In this document: in pieces, positions 55,207 through 64,000 of the stretch
Layout of the letters: each line of letters starts with the position of its first letter
Position numbering within the stretch: the stretch's first letter is position 1
Assembly: GCF_002272785.1 (NCBI RefSeq)
Contig: NZ_MLAS01000002.1
Location: forward strand, 62,001 to 126,000
Length of the DNA: 64,000 nucleotides
Direction: 5' to 3'
Origin: Helicobacter sp. 13S00477-4
GTDB lineage: Bacteria > Campylobacterota > Campylobacteria > Campylobacterales > Helicobacteraceae
The notes under the pieces: generated by a model
The model's input: only the letters and a program-made list of their open reading frames with translations
Databases searched by the model: none
What the model was told of the DNA's origin: nothing
Translations under genes and position numbers: made by a program

Positions 55207-56543
55207 TGATTCTCAAAAAAGAGATCAACAAACTAAAAATCCATTTTATTGGTATAGGCGGTATAGGGATCTCTGGACTTGCCAAATACCTCAAAGCACA
55301 AGGAGCAGACATCAGTGGTTCAGATATTGTTGAAGCAAATGCTACGAGATATTTAAGCTCAATGGGCATACCTATCAATATCCCTCATAGCCAAGATGCT
55401 ATCAAAAATCAAGATGTCATCATCCATTCAGCCATCATAAAAAAAGATAATATTGAAATCCAAGAAGCACAAAAAAAAGGAATCCTTATCCTTTCAAGGA
55501 AAGAGGCTTTAGAATTCATTTTATGCAATAAAAGAGTTTTTAGTATTTGTGGGGCTCATGGAAAAAGCACTACAAGTGCAATGCTAAGTGCTATTTTCCC
55601 TAACTTTGGAGCCATCATTGGAGCTGACAGCAAAGAATATGGTTCAAATGTGAGGGAAATTGAAAGTCAAAGCATTGTTTTTGAAGCAGATGAATCTGAC
55701 AAAAGTTTTTTAAATTCAAATCCTTATTGTGCAATTGTAACAAATGCAGAACCTGAACATATGGAAAACTACGATCATAATTTGGAGCATTTCTACAATG
55801 CTTACAGACAATTTTTAGATTCTGCTTCAATTTGTTGCATTAATGCTGAAGATCCATTTTTGAATACCTTAAATATTGATTGTATAAAGCTCTTTCCATC
55901 AAAAGACATCAAAAACATATCCTATATACTTAAAGATGATGAACCTTACACGCATTTCAACCTTAAAGAATTTGGAAAATTTGAAGTATGGGGATTTGGT
56001 GAGCATACTGCTTTGAATGCATCTTTAGCAATTTTAGCCGCATTGCCTGAACTTGAAATTGAACAAATTCGTCAAAATCTAATCAATTTCAAAGGCATCA
56101 AAAAACGTTTTGATATTATCCAAAAAAATAAGCTCACGATCATTGATGATTATGCCCATCACCCTACCGAAATCAAAGCCACACTTAAAGCAATCAGTAT
56201 TTATTCAAAACTCAAAAAAGGTGAAAATAAAATCATAGCTATTTGGCAACCTCATAAATTTTCGAGGCTTTTAGACAATTTGGAAGACTTTAAAAAATGT
56301 TTTGGGCAATCCTGCGATGAATTGATAATTTTACCAGTATGGAAAGCTGGAGAAAAAGAAATTGATCTGGATATGGAAAATCTTTTTGGACATTATCGTC
56401 CAATTTTTGCACAAAAAATCAGAAAAAAAGACAATGATATTGAAGTGATGAGTCAAAATAATGTTATCAAAACGATTCAAGAAGGTATTGTTGTTGGTCT
56501 TGGAGCCGGAGATATTACTTATCAATTAAGAGGAGAAAAATAA
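55206..56543 (+). CDS. murC: UDP-N-acetylmuramate--L-alanine ligase
   Basis: The 445-residue Mur ligase adds L-Ala to UDP-MurNAc, the first peptide step. It starts with the nucleotide-fold sequence [10 protein letters not shown]. It has the ATP loop C-G-A-H-G-K-S-T-T and the D-D-Y-A-H-H-P-T-E motif specific to MurC. It lies in the dapC-murC-membrane protein-mutS2 run with one-base overlaps. Confidence 0.95.
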   Translation: MILKKEINKLKIHFIGIGGIGISGLAKYLKAQGADISGSDIVEANATRYLSSMGIPINIPHSQDAIKNQDVIIHSAIIKKDNIEIQEAQKKGILILSRKEALEFILCNKRVFSICGAHGKSTTSAMLSAIFPNFGAIIGADSKEYGSNVREIESQSIVFEADESDKSFLNSNPYCAIVTNAEPEHMENYDHNLEHFYNAYRQFLDSASICCINAEDPFLNTLNIDCIKLFPSKDIKNISYILKDDEPYTHFNLKEFGKFEVWGFGEHTALNASLAILAALPELEIEQIRQNLINFKGIKKRFDIIQKNKLTIIDDYAHHPTEIKATLKAISIYSKLKKGENKIIAIWQPHKFSRLLDNLEDFKKCFGQSCDELIILPVWKAGEKEIDLDMENLFGHYRPIFAQKIRKKDNDIEVMSQNNVIKTIQEGIVVGLGAGDITYQLRGEK

Positions 56544-56956
56544 TGCCCTCCATATTAGCGATTTTATTAGTGTTATTACTCACACTTTCTCTTTTGTATT
56601 TTATCCTAAGGGATTTTGGTATCATCAAGTTAAAACAAAAAATCATTGCAGTATGTGTGCTTGTTTTGCTTGGTATTTTGGCTGCAATTTATAGTTATTT
56701 TCAAAGCAAATCAGATAAAAATGATCTACTACTCCAAACTGCATTTTTAAGAGGAGAATCGCTTGAATGCAATGGCATCATCATCAATAAAGAAAATTTC
56801 AATCTAGTAACAGGCACTCTTAGTTTCATTGGGAAAAAAGATAGTGTGATGAATAATATCATGGTTCCTTTGGACAACTGCAAAATCATCACTCAAAGTG
56901 AAGAGACTCAAGATTCTATCCCTAAAAATATTGAAGAAGAACTCCAAAGAGACTAA
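56543..56956 (+). CDS. Small membrane protein between murC and mutS2
   Basis: The 137-residue protein has two N-terminal helices (about 3-24 and 33-51). A soluble C-terminal domain of about 85 residues follows, with C-N-G-I-I-I-N and a last Cys near residue 113. I know no function; a gene in the same place is conserved in H. pylori. It overlaps murC and mutS2 by one base each. Confidence 0.75.
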   Translation: MPSILAILLVLLLTLSLLYFILRDFGIIKLKQKIIAVCVLVLLGILAAIYSYFQSKSDKNDLLLQTAFLRGESLECNGIIINKENFNLVTGTLSFIGKKDSVMNNIMVPLDNCKIITQSEETQDSIPKNIEEELQRD

Positions 56957-59199
56957 TGCAAGAACCTCATCATTATGAATCACTGATTGAAAAGCTTGAT
57001 TTAAAAGATTTTATTGAGCTTTTTAAAGATTTTTTTGCTCGACCTAAGCCTATCCATTTAGAAGGAGACAGATCAGTTTTAAACTATTTTATCAAAGAAC
57101 TTGATAAAATAGTTTTCACTCCTCCTTCAAAAATAAAAAATTTAGACAATCAAATTTTACATTTAAAAAAATTTGGTATCTTAAAAATAGAAGAAATTTT
57201 TGAATTTATAAAAATCATACGTTACTTTTTATACCTCAAATCATTAGCTAATATCACTGAAGAAATGCAATTATACAAATACCTTCAAAATATCCAAATC
57301 CCTCAAAATTTGATAATATTAAGCCAACATTTTGAAAACACCCCTCAAATAAAATCTGGTATTTATGAAGAACTAGACAGTCTGAACCTATCACTCTCTA
57401 GACAAAAAACACAAATTTCAAAAAGCCTTCAAGAGATTTTACACTCAAATAAACTTTCCCCCTATCTTGTAGATAAACAAATCCACTACATCAACGGGAA
57501 TGAAACATTATTGTTAAAATCAGGTTTTAATCATAGTATTAAAGGCATCATCATCTCACGATCTCAAAGTGGATTTTTCTATCTCTTGCCCAATGAAATC
57601 TACAATATCCATCAAAAAATTTCCGAACTCAATGACAAACTACAATCTTGTCTTTATGAGATATGTAAAAATATCTCTGCAAACCTAAAAAAAGAATTAT
57701 CATTTTTAAGCTTTATCAATAAAGAATTTGACAAATTTGATCACCTCCAAGCTAGAGTCCATTTTGCAAAAACTTATAACCTTGAATTTGTTACCAATAA
57801 GGCTACTAATAAAAACATTATCCTGAAAGATTTTTCACATCCTGCCCTCACTCACCCAAAATCGATTGATATTGACTTTACCTCTCAACTTTTAATGATT
57901 ACAGGCGTGAATGCAGGTGGAAAAACAATGCTCTTAAAATCTATAATGAGTAGTATTTTTTTAGCAAAACACCTTTTACCAATGAAAATCAATGCAAACC
58001 ATTCCAAAATACCCAATTTTAAAAATCTCTTTGCCATCATTGCAGATCCCCAGAATAGTAAAAATGATATTTCTACATTTGCAGGGAGGATGTTAAACTT
58101 TTCTCAAATCCTTAATCTTGATGATTTAATGATAGGTGTAGATGAAATTGAACTAGGAACAGATGCAGATGAAGCAGCAAGTCTTTATAAAATACTATTA
58201 GAATACTTGCTAGATAAAAATTCTAAAATAATCATCACTACTCATCACAAAAGGCTTGCTGCAATGATGGCACAAGATGATAGAATCCAAATATGTGCAG
58301 CTATTTTTGATGAAGAAAAACAAATACCCACTTATGAATTTCTATACGGCAGTATTGGAAAAAGCTATGCTTTTGATAGTGCGAAACGATATGGTATCCC
58401 AGAAACACTCATCAAAAAAGCCAAAGAAATCTATGGACAAGACAAAGAAAAACTCAACGAATTGATAGAAAAATCTACCCAACTTGAAATCACTCTGAAA
58501 CAAAAAACCGCCCAATTAGATGATAAAATTTCTCAATTTGAAAAGAAAAAACAAGAACAACAAGAAATGATTGAAAAAATCCAATCGCAATATGACAAAG
58601 AAAAATCTTATTTACAAACTACCTATCAAGAAGCCCTCAATGAGCTTAAAGCAGCAACCAAAGAAAAAGAGCTTAGCAATATACATAAAAAAATCAATCA
58701 AGCCAATAAAATTCTAAATACCTTCAAAAAAGAAAACAAATCCATCATGCCCAAACAAGTCAAAAAAGAAATTAAGATTGGAGAAAGAGTCAAATATGGC
58801 TCTTCAAAAGGATCAGTGATAGGAAAAAATGCTGATTTATGTCTTGTTGAACTTGATGAAGGACTTAAACTCAAAATACACAGCTCCAAACTCAAAACCA
58901 TCACCAATCCCCCTCTAACAAAAAATCATTTCAAAATCCAATTTCAAAATCCAAAAAATGCTAACATTAGCATTGATTTACACGGATTGAGGAGCGAAGA
59001 AGCCATAGAAAAACTTGATAAATTTCTCTCAGATGCTCTCATAGCAGGTTTTGATGAAGTTATTATTTATCATGGTATTGGCACAGGTAAGTTATCCTTT
59101 GTAATAAAAAATTTTCTCTCTACACACCCAAAAGTCATAGATTTTAACGATGCTCCTCCACAAATGGGTGGTTTTGGAGCAAAAATTGTAAAACTATAA
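56956..59199 (+). CDS. mutS2: MutS2-family endonuclease/ATPase
   Basis: The 747-residue protein has the MutS ATPase (T-G-V-N-A-G-G-K-T-M-L-L, then D-E-I-E-L-G-T-D). A long coiled coil (about 490-595) and a C-terminal Smr nuclease domain (I-D-L-H-G-L-R-S-E-E-A, I-I-Y-H-G-I-G-T-G-K-L) follow. It lacks the mismatch-binding domain of MutS. In H. pylori MutS2 limits recombination and aids repair of oxidative DNA damage, and that genus lacks classical mismatch repair. Absence of MutS/MutL repair would favour the homopolymer slippage seen elsewhere in this window. Confidence 0.94.
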   Translation: MQEPHHYESLIEKLDLKDFIELFKDFFARPKPIHLEGDRSVLNYFIKELDKIVFTPPSKIKNLDNQILHLKKFGILKIEEIFEFIKIIRYFLYLKSLANITEEMQLYKYLQNIQIPQNLIILSQHFENTPQIKSGIYEELDSLNLSLSRQKTQISKSLQEILHSNKLSPYLVDKQIHYINGNETLLLKSGFNHSIKGIIISRSQSGFFYLLPNEIYNIHQKISELNDKLQSCLYEICKNISANLKKELSFLSFINKEFDKFDHLQARVHFAKTYNLEFVTNKATNKNIILKDFSHPALTHPKSIDIDFTSQLLMITGVNAGGKTMLLKSIMSSIFLAKHLLPMKINANHSKIPNFKNLFAIIADPQNSKNDISTFAGRMLNFSQILNLDDLMIGVDEIELGTDADEAASLYKILLEYLLDKNSKIIITTHHKRLAAMMAQDDRIQICAAIFDEEKQIPTYEFLYGSIGKSYAFDSAKRYGIPETLIKKAKEIYGQDKEKLNELIEKSTQLEITLKQKTAQLDDKISQFEKKKQEQQEMIEKIQSQYDKEKSYLQTTYQEALNELKAATKEKELSNIHKKINQANKILNTFKKENKSIMPKQVKKEIKIGERVKYGSSKGSVIGKNADLCLVELDEGLKLKIHSSKLKTITNPPLTKNHFKIQFQNPKNANISIDLHGLRSEEAIEKLDKFLSDALIAGFDEVIIYHGIGTGKLSFVIKNFLSTHPKVIDFNDAPPQMGGFGAKIVKL

Positions 59200-59227
59200 A
59201 CGATGTTTTTGCAAAAAAAGGAAGTTC

Positions 59228-59692
59228 ATGATAAATATCATCCTTATAGAACCTAGAATCCCTCAAAATACAGGCAATATAGGAAGACTATGTGTTGCTG
59301 GAAATGCCAGATTACATCTGATACATCCTTTAGGATTTTTCATTGATGAAAAATCACTCAAAAGAGCTGGAATGGATTACTGGAAAAAACTAGATTTTAG
59401 AGAATGGGAAAGTATTGAGCATTTTTTCAAATCACATCCAGTTGATAATCAACACTTTTTCCTCACTACAAAAGCGAAAACAAATTATTTTAACGCTCAT
59501 TTTAACGATGAATGCTTTTTATATTTTGGCAGAGAAGATGCTGGTATTGATGAAAAAATCCTCTTGCAATACACCAATCAAACACTAAAAATCCCAATGA
59601 CACAAAATACTCGTAGCATTAACCTAGCCACTGCCGTAGGTGCAGTGCTTTATGAAGCAATACGACAAAGCCACAATTATTTAAAATTCTAA
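59228..59692 (+). CDS. trmL: tRNA (cytidine/uridine-34 2'-O)-methyltransferase
   Basis: The 154-residue SPOUT enzyme starts I-N-I-I-L-I-E-P-R-I-P-Q-N-T-G-N-I-G-R, with the conserved Arg and Asn. It ends with I-P-M-T-Q-N-T-R-S-I-N-L-A-T-A-V, the trefoil knot that binds SAM. It methylates the wobble ribose of two leucine tRNAs. It follows mutS2 with an AAGGAAG site. Confidence 0.88.
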   Translation: MINIILIEPRIPQNTGNIGRLCVAGNARLHLIHPLGFFIDEKSLKRAGMDYWKKLDFREWESIEHFFKSHPVDNQHFFLTTKAKTNYFNAHFNDECFLYFGREDAGIDEKILLQYTNQTLKIPMTQNTRSINLATAVGAVLYEAIRQSHNYLKF

Positions 59693-59703
59693 TGACTGTT
59701 TAG

Positions 59704-60889
<1,186 letters not shown>

Positions 60890-60939
60890 TTTTTTATCCT
60901 TTCTATTCATTTTATTCCAAACTTGAAGTTTATTTTTGT

Positions 60940-60967
60940 ATTATAATATATTCCCCCCCCCCGTCAA
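60940..60967 (-). promoter_or_regulatory. Promoter with a poly-G spacer (10 G) upstream of the outer membrane protein gene
   Basis: On the minus strand TTGACG (60967-60962) and TATAAT (60945-60940) are separated by 16 bases, most of them a run of G. The ten-G tract occupies 60962-60953. A change by one base would move the boxes to 15 or 17 bases apart, close to the 17-base optimum. The 5' leader is about 45 bases long. Confidence 0.8.
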
Positions 60968-61021
60968 GTTTTTTAGTAAATTTTATATATAAAATGCAAA
61001 ATTCTTTGGAGAAAAACCATT

Positions 61022-61197
61022 CAATCATCTGGAATCATTCCAATATTAAGACAAATTGACCCCAAAAAAGAAAAAATAATCTTTTTTCAAGCTGATAAAA
61101 AAGTATTCTTTATGGGTTGATGATGAAAATAATGGATATTTTAAGGGATAGTGGGTATTTAAAAATTGCTCTTATAAGAGCTACTAAGGATAAATGA
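61022..61197 (+). pseudogene. Remnant of a second exbD gene (C-terminal half, frameshifted)
   Basis: Frame one reads I-L-R-Q-I-D-P-K-K-E-K-I-I-F-F-Q-A-D-K-K-V-F-F and then hits TGA 61118. The frame one base away continues L-M-M-K-I-M-D-I-L-R-D-S-G-Y-L-K-I-A-L-I and ends TGA 61195. Together they match the C-terminal half of ExbD (A-D-K-x-V-x-Y-G-x-V-M-x-V-M-D-x-L-x-x-A-G). Adding one T near 61110 restores V-F-F-Y-G-L-M-M-K. The N-terminal helix with the essential Asp is missing. It overlaps the following tonB fragment by four bases (ATGA), as in an exbB-exbD-tonB operon. A separate intact exbD is at 38474-38872. Confidence 0.75.
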
Positions 61198-61511
61198 ATC
61201 ATTTAAAAGGACTTGTTTTAGGACATCTCAATCGTTTGAAACAATACTCTCAAGCTGCATTGAACCAAAAACAAGAAGGTAGGGCGATAATCAGAGTGTC
61301 CATAAACCCTCTTGGCGAAATCATCTCAACCACTTTACTCAAAAGCAGCGGTTCAAGCTCTCTTGACAATGAATCACTTGAACTATTCAAAAGAGCTTCC
61401 CCACTCCCAAGACCCCCGAAATCTTTGATAAAAGATCGTCATCATTTATCATTTGTTTTGCCCATTGATTTTAATATCAAATTATATTTTTCTCAAAAAA
61501 GAAATGAGTAA
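61194..61511 (+). pseudogene. TonB C-terminal domain fragment, N-terminus missing
   Basis: The 105 codons from ATG 61194 carry a TonB C-terminal fold: L-N-R-L-K-Q-Y, then G-R-A-I-I-R-V-S-I-N-P-L-G-E-I, S-S-G-S-S-S-L-D and A-S-P-L-P-R-P-P-K. The membrane anchor and the proline-rich linker that every working TonB needs are absent, and a stop codon lies just before the ATG. Such a protein could not couple ExbBD energy to receptors. I judge it a remnant of an exbD-tonB operon, though a short translated product is possible. Confidence 0.65.
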
Positions 61512-61514
61512 AAT

Positions 61515-62729
61515 CTAATTGCGATTTTTATAATCACTATAGTTAAAACTTTTCAAAAGTTCAAATTTATCTTTAGAAATAATCCCAAAATTAGGCAAAG
61601 GGACTCCATTAAAGGTATTGTTTTTAACAATCGTATAATGCATCATATCTTCAAATAAAATCCTATCGCCAATTTTGAGTGGTGTCTCAAAACTATAATC
61701 CCCAATCACATCTCCAGCCAAACAAGTTGGTCCACCAAAACGATAAGTATATTGACCAACCCCTACTCCCTTATCTTCAAAAACACATTCTTCTCCATTG
61801 ATAAGTGAGACTCTTTTGATATTTGGTCTATATGGCATTTCAAGGCAATCAGGCATATGTGCACTTGCACTCACATCTAAAATTGCTATAGGTATTTGAT
61901 TATAAACAATATCTAAAACTTCTCCAATCAAAAAACCACTCTGCCAGCCTACAGCCTCTCCAGGTTCAAGGAAAATATCTCTGATTTGGTATTTTTCTTT
62001 AAAATGATTAATGATATCAATGAGCTTTTTAACATCATAATCACTACGGGTAATATGATGTCCTCCACCAAAATTAATCCATTTTATTTTAGGAAAATAT
62101 CCACTAAAATGTTTTTCAAAATGTACTAATGTCCGTTCAAGTGCATCTGCATTCTGTTCACAATGTGTATGGAAATGTAAGCCACTGATACCCTCTAAGC
62201 CAAATTTTTCTACTCCCTTTTGAAATTCACTTGGCACAATCCCCAGTCGACTCCCAGAAATACAAGGATTATAAATAGGTGGTTCCACTTCACTATAAAG
62301 TGGATTAACACGCAAACCCATTTCAATACAGGATAATCCCAAAGATTTTAATTGTCTGTTTTTTGTTTCAATTTTTTGATGAAATTTTTGCCATTGATCA
62401 AAAGAATTAAAAATAATATGCGTGATGATTGGTAAAAGTTGTTCAACCTCATTATCTTTATAAGCGGGACTAAAAACACAAATTTCTTTATCAATCTCTC
62501 TACCTCCAAATTCCTCAAAAGCAAGCATAGACTCATAAATACCACTCGTGCAACAACCACTCAAATAAGGCCTCATTAAATCAAACTTCCTCCAAAACGC
62601 ATAGCCCTTCAAAGCAAGTAAAACTTTAGCACCACTAATATTTTGCACACTATTGAGGATTTCTAGATTGTGTTTTAATCTTTCCTCTTCTAGGACATAA
62701 GAAGGCGTAGGGATTTCAAGATATTTCAT
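61515..62729 (-). CDS. nspC: Carboxynorspermidine/carboxyspermidine decarboxylase
   Basis: The 404-residue PLP enzyme makes spermidine or norspermidine in the alternative polyamine pathway used by Campylobacterota. I start it at the ATG 62729 behind GAGG; four more codons upstream are open. The PLP Lys is in V-L-L-A-L-K-G-Y-A, the phosphate-binding G-G-G-H-H is followed by E-P-G-E-A-V-G, and the C-terminal F-G-G-P-T-C-L-A-G-D holds the active-site Cys and Asp. The cheV stop overlaps the longer start, and the same pair is adjacent in H. pylori. Confidence 0.92.
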   Translation of the reverse strand: MKYLEIPTPSYVLEEERLKHNLEILNSVQNISGAKVLLALKGYAFWRKFDLMRPYLSGCCTSGIYESMLAFEEFGGREIDKEICVFSPAYKDNEVEQLLPIITHIIFNSFDQWQKFHQKIETKNRQLKSLGLSCIEMGLRVNPLYSEVEPPIYNPCISGSRLGIVPSEFQKGVEKFGLEGISGLHFHTHCEQNADALERTLVHFEKHFSGYFPKIKWINFGGGHHITRSDYDVKKLIDIINHFKEKYQIRDIFLEPGEAVGWQSGFLIGEVLDIVYNQIPIAILDVSASAHMPDCLEMPYRPNIKRVSLINGEECVFEDKGVGVGQYTYRFGGPTCLAGDVIGDYSFETPLKIGDRILFEDMMHYTIVKNNTFNGVPLPNFGIISKDKFELLKSFNYSDYKNRN

Positions 62730-62737
62730 ATCAAACC

Positions 62738-63712
62738 TCATTGCCTATCAATAATAAACTGTTTAATATCTCTTTCAATCTCAATAGGATTGGATTTAGA
62801 AATAAAATCATCTGCATTCAAAGATCTCGCCATATCTTCATTACTACTTCCGCTCATTGAAGAGTTCACAACAATAGGAATATGAGCAGTCTGAGGGTTA
62901 TTTTTTACCTGCTTGATGACCTCAAAACCACTAACTTCAGGCATTTCTAAATCTGTGATAATCATCCCAATACTTCCAATATCAGTATTAGGAGCAAAAA
63001 GATAATCAAGCAATGCCTGACCATTCATAAAATCATTGTGTTGAATGCCAATTTTATTCAAAATAATCTGCATTGTTTTCAAAACACTTGGACTATCATC
63101 AGCAAGCAATATGGTTTTATTTGTTTTGATTTTATTGACTTTATGTAATTCTTGTTGTTTCTCTTCTTCAATCCAAGGAAAAACATCTACTAACATCCGC
63201 TCAATATCTACGACCTGAACCAGCTTTCCATCAAAATACCTTGTGCGACTTACTAATTTGCTATTCATACCCGCACCACCTACACCTGCACTTTGCTCCA
63301 TTTCAGTCCATTTTTTATTCAAAATCCTATCTGCCTCATATATCCTCACCCCAATGGTCCATCTAGAAAACTCACAAATCATAATAACATCATCTTCACT
63401 ATCCTCACGGATAATCTTATAAGGCCTCAAATCTTTATTTTTATTTTTGCTATCATAATAAAACCATTTCTTCATATCAATTAAAGGGATAGTCATGTCC
63501 CTGATAGTTATCAGACCTTCAGTTAAAGAACTATTTTCGTGGTTTATCACTGTGACATCACCCCGATACTTTACAACTTCTCTGATTTTAAAAACATTCA
63601 CTGCATATAAATCTTTATTTTTTTCCAAACGAAAACAAAGCAATTGGAGTTCATTATTTTTGTGCAAACTCGTCACTTGATCGACTTGTGATAGATTTGA
63701 CATACCTGACAT
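62738..63712 (-). CDS. cheV: Chemotaxis coupling protein CheV
   Basis: The 324-residue protein joins a CheW-like domain (about 20-175, with F-R-L-E-K-N and Y-A-V-N-V-F-K-I-R-E-V) to a receiver domain (about 200-324). The receiver's phospho-acceptor Asp is in M-I-I-T-D-L-E-M-P-E-V-S-G. CheV links receptors to CheA and adapts through phosphorylation. Helicobacter carries several CheV proteins. Its neighbour nspC is as in H. pylori cheV1. The ATG has AAGGA eight bases upstream. Confidence 0.93.
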   Translation of the reverse strand: MSGMSNLSQVDQVTSLHKNNELQLLCFRLEKNKDLYAVNVFKIREVVKYRGDVTVINHENSSLTEGLITIRDMTIPLIDMKKWFYYDSKNKNKDLRPYKIIREDSEDDVIMICEFSRWTIGVRIYEADRILNKKWTEMEQSAGVGGAGMNSKLVSRTRYFDGKLVQVVDIERMLVDVFPWIEEEKQQELHKVNKIKTNKTILLADDSPSVLKTMQIILNKIGIQHNDFMNGQALLDYLFAPNTDIGSIGMIITDLEMPEVSGFEVIKQVKNNPQTAHIPIVVNSSMSGSSNEDMARSLNADDFISKSNPIEIERDIKQFIIDRQ

Positions 63713-63772
63713 ACCCCTAATCCTTCATATTAAATTGCCCTTAATCATAGCATAGTTTTATTTTAAAAAGTA

Positions 63773-64000
63773 TTATCCTCTCTTTGCTGGGTATTGACAA
63801 TGGGCACAAAGCTCCTCAACAGCCTTATGCGCTAAAAACCCTTCCCTGATATTTGATGCTCTTTTTGAAGTTAAAATATCTATCAAGTCCTGAGAATTGA
63901 GATTGCCTAAATTAATCTTTCCGCTCACATCAATACAACAAGGCACCACTGTCCCATCAGCCAAAATCCCAACTTGAGAAATCAATCCATAACAATACTT
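63773..64000 (-). CDS. Radical SAM protein with SPASM-type C-terminus (3' part; runs off the window)
   Basis: The last 75 codons of a gene entering from the right edge are present. The end has G-I-L-A-D-G-T-V-V-P-C-C-I-D, I-N-L-G-N-L and L-C-A-H-C, the Cys pattern of the SPASM/twitch region that binds an auxiliary Fe-S cluster in radical SAM peptide- or cofactor-modifying enzymes. The catalytic CxxxCxxC part lies outside the window. The substrate cannot be told. Confidence 0.75.
   Translation of the reverse strand, partial: KYCYGLISQVGILADGTVVPCCIDVSGKINLGNLNSQDLIDILTSKRASNIREGFLAHKAVEELCAHCQYPAKRG

Overview
The window is low-GC, gene-dense DNA that reads as a Helicobacter chromosome (Campylobacterota). 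The main evidence is the gene order. It has hydABCDE; rpmH-rnpA-yidD-yidC-jag-mnmE; truB-csrA-ispE-smpB-exbB-exbD; an HIT protein followed by murF, a hydrolase and ddl; dapC-murC-mutS2; and nspC next to cheV. It also has a Helicobacter-type outer membrane protein and homopolymeric G/C tracts typical of phase variation. The HD-GYP protein, the molybdate regulator and the CetB/CetA-like pair suggest a species other than H. pylori, but I cannot name it.

Layout. 0-1.8 kb: 5' end of a FadL-type porin, an orphan copy of the hsdS 5' end carrying a poly-G tract, and two lipoprotein genes (the first FlgP-like, behind a good sigma-54 promoter). 1.8-4.9 kb: molybdate operon modE-modA-mop-modB-modC with a ModE palindrome. 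4.9-11.3 kb: a FIST-PAS-PAS-HD-GYP sensor with a poly-C leader, a histidine kinase and response regulator with a Spy/CpxP-like protein, an OYE-family reductase and a small ORF. 11.3-18.8 kb: thrC, then a type I restriction-modification locus (hsdS, hsdR, and hsdM on the opposite strand) with two poly-G tracts and an in-frame 12-bp repeat inside hsdS. 19-21.6 kb: cytochrome bc1 genes petABC. 21.8-26.7 kb: ankyrin protein, HIT, murF, a hydrolase-acylphosphatase fusion and ddl. 26.9-32.7 kb: uptake [NiFe]-hydrogenase hydABCDE. 32.8-41.7 kb: PLP desulfhydrase/deaminase, mnmE-jag-yidC-yidD-rnpA-rpmH, then exbD-exbB-smpB-ispE-csrA-truB.

41.7-50.4 kb: an energy-taxis-like PAS/chemoreceptor pair, rdgB, a YajR-like MFS transporter, ttcA, a Maf/DUF115 glycosyltransferase and a phosphoethanolamine transferase. 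50.4-54 kb: a structured non-coding stretch, an NhaC-type antiporter, two tandem DUF1090 proteins and four tRNA genes (Gly, Leu, Cys, Ser; all minus strand). 54-59.7 kb: dapC, murC, a small membrane protein, mutS2 and trmL. 59.7-61.5 kb: a decay zone with remnants of chaN, yccF, exbD and tonB around an outer membrane protein gene whose promoter spacer is a poly-G tract. 61.5-64 kb: nspC, cheV and the 3' end of a SPASM-type radical SAM gene.

The theme that ties the accessory parts together is reversible switching by slipped-strand mispairing. There are five long G/C tracts. They lie in the hsdS orphan copy, at two places in hsdS, in the leader of the HD-GYP gene, and between the -35 and -10 boxes of the outer membrane protein gene. 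With the tract lengths given here hsdS is not one open frame. Changing both tracts to 11 G restores a 405-residue, two-TRD specificity subunit. No CRISPR array, prophage, integron or insertion sequence was seen.
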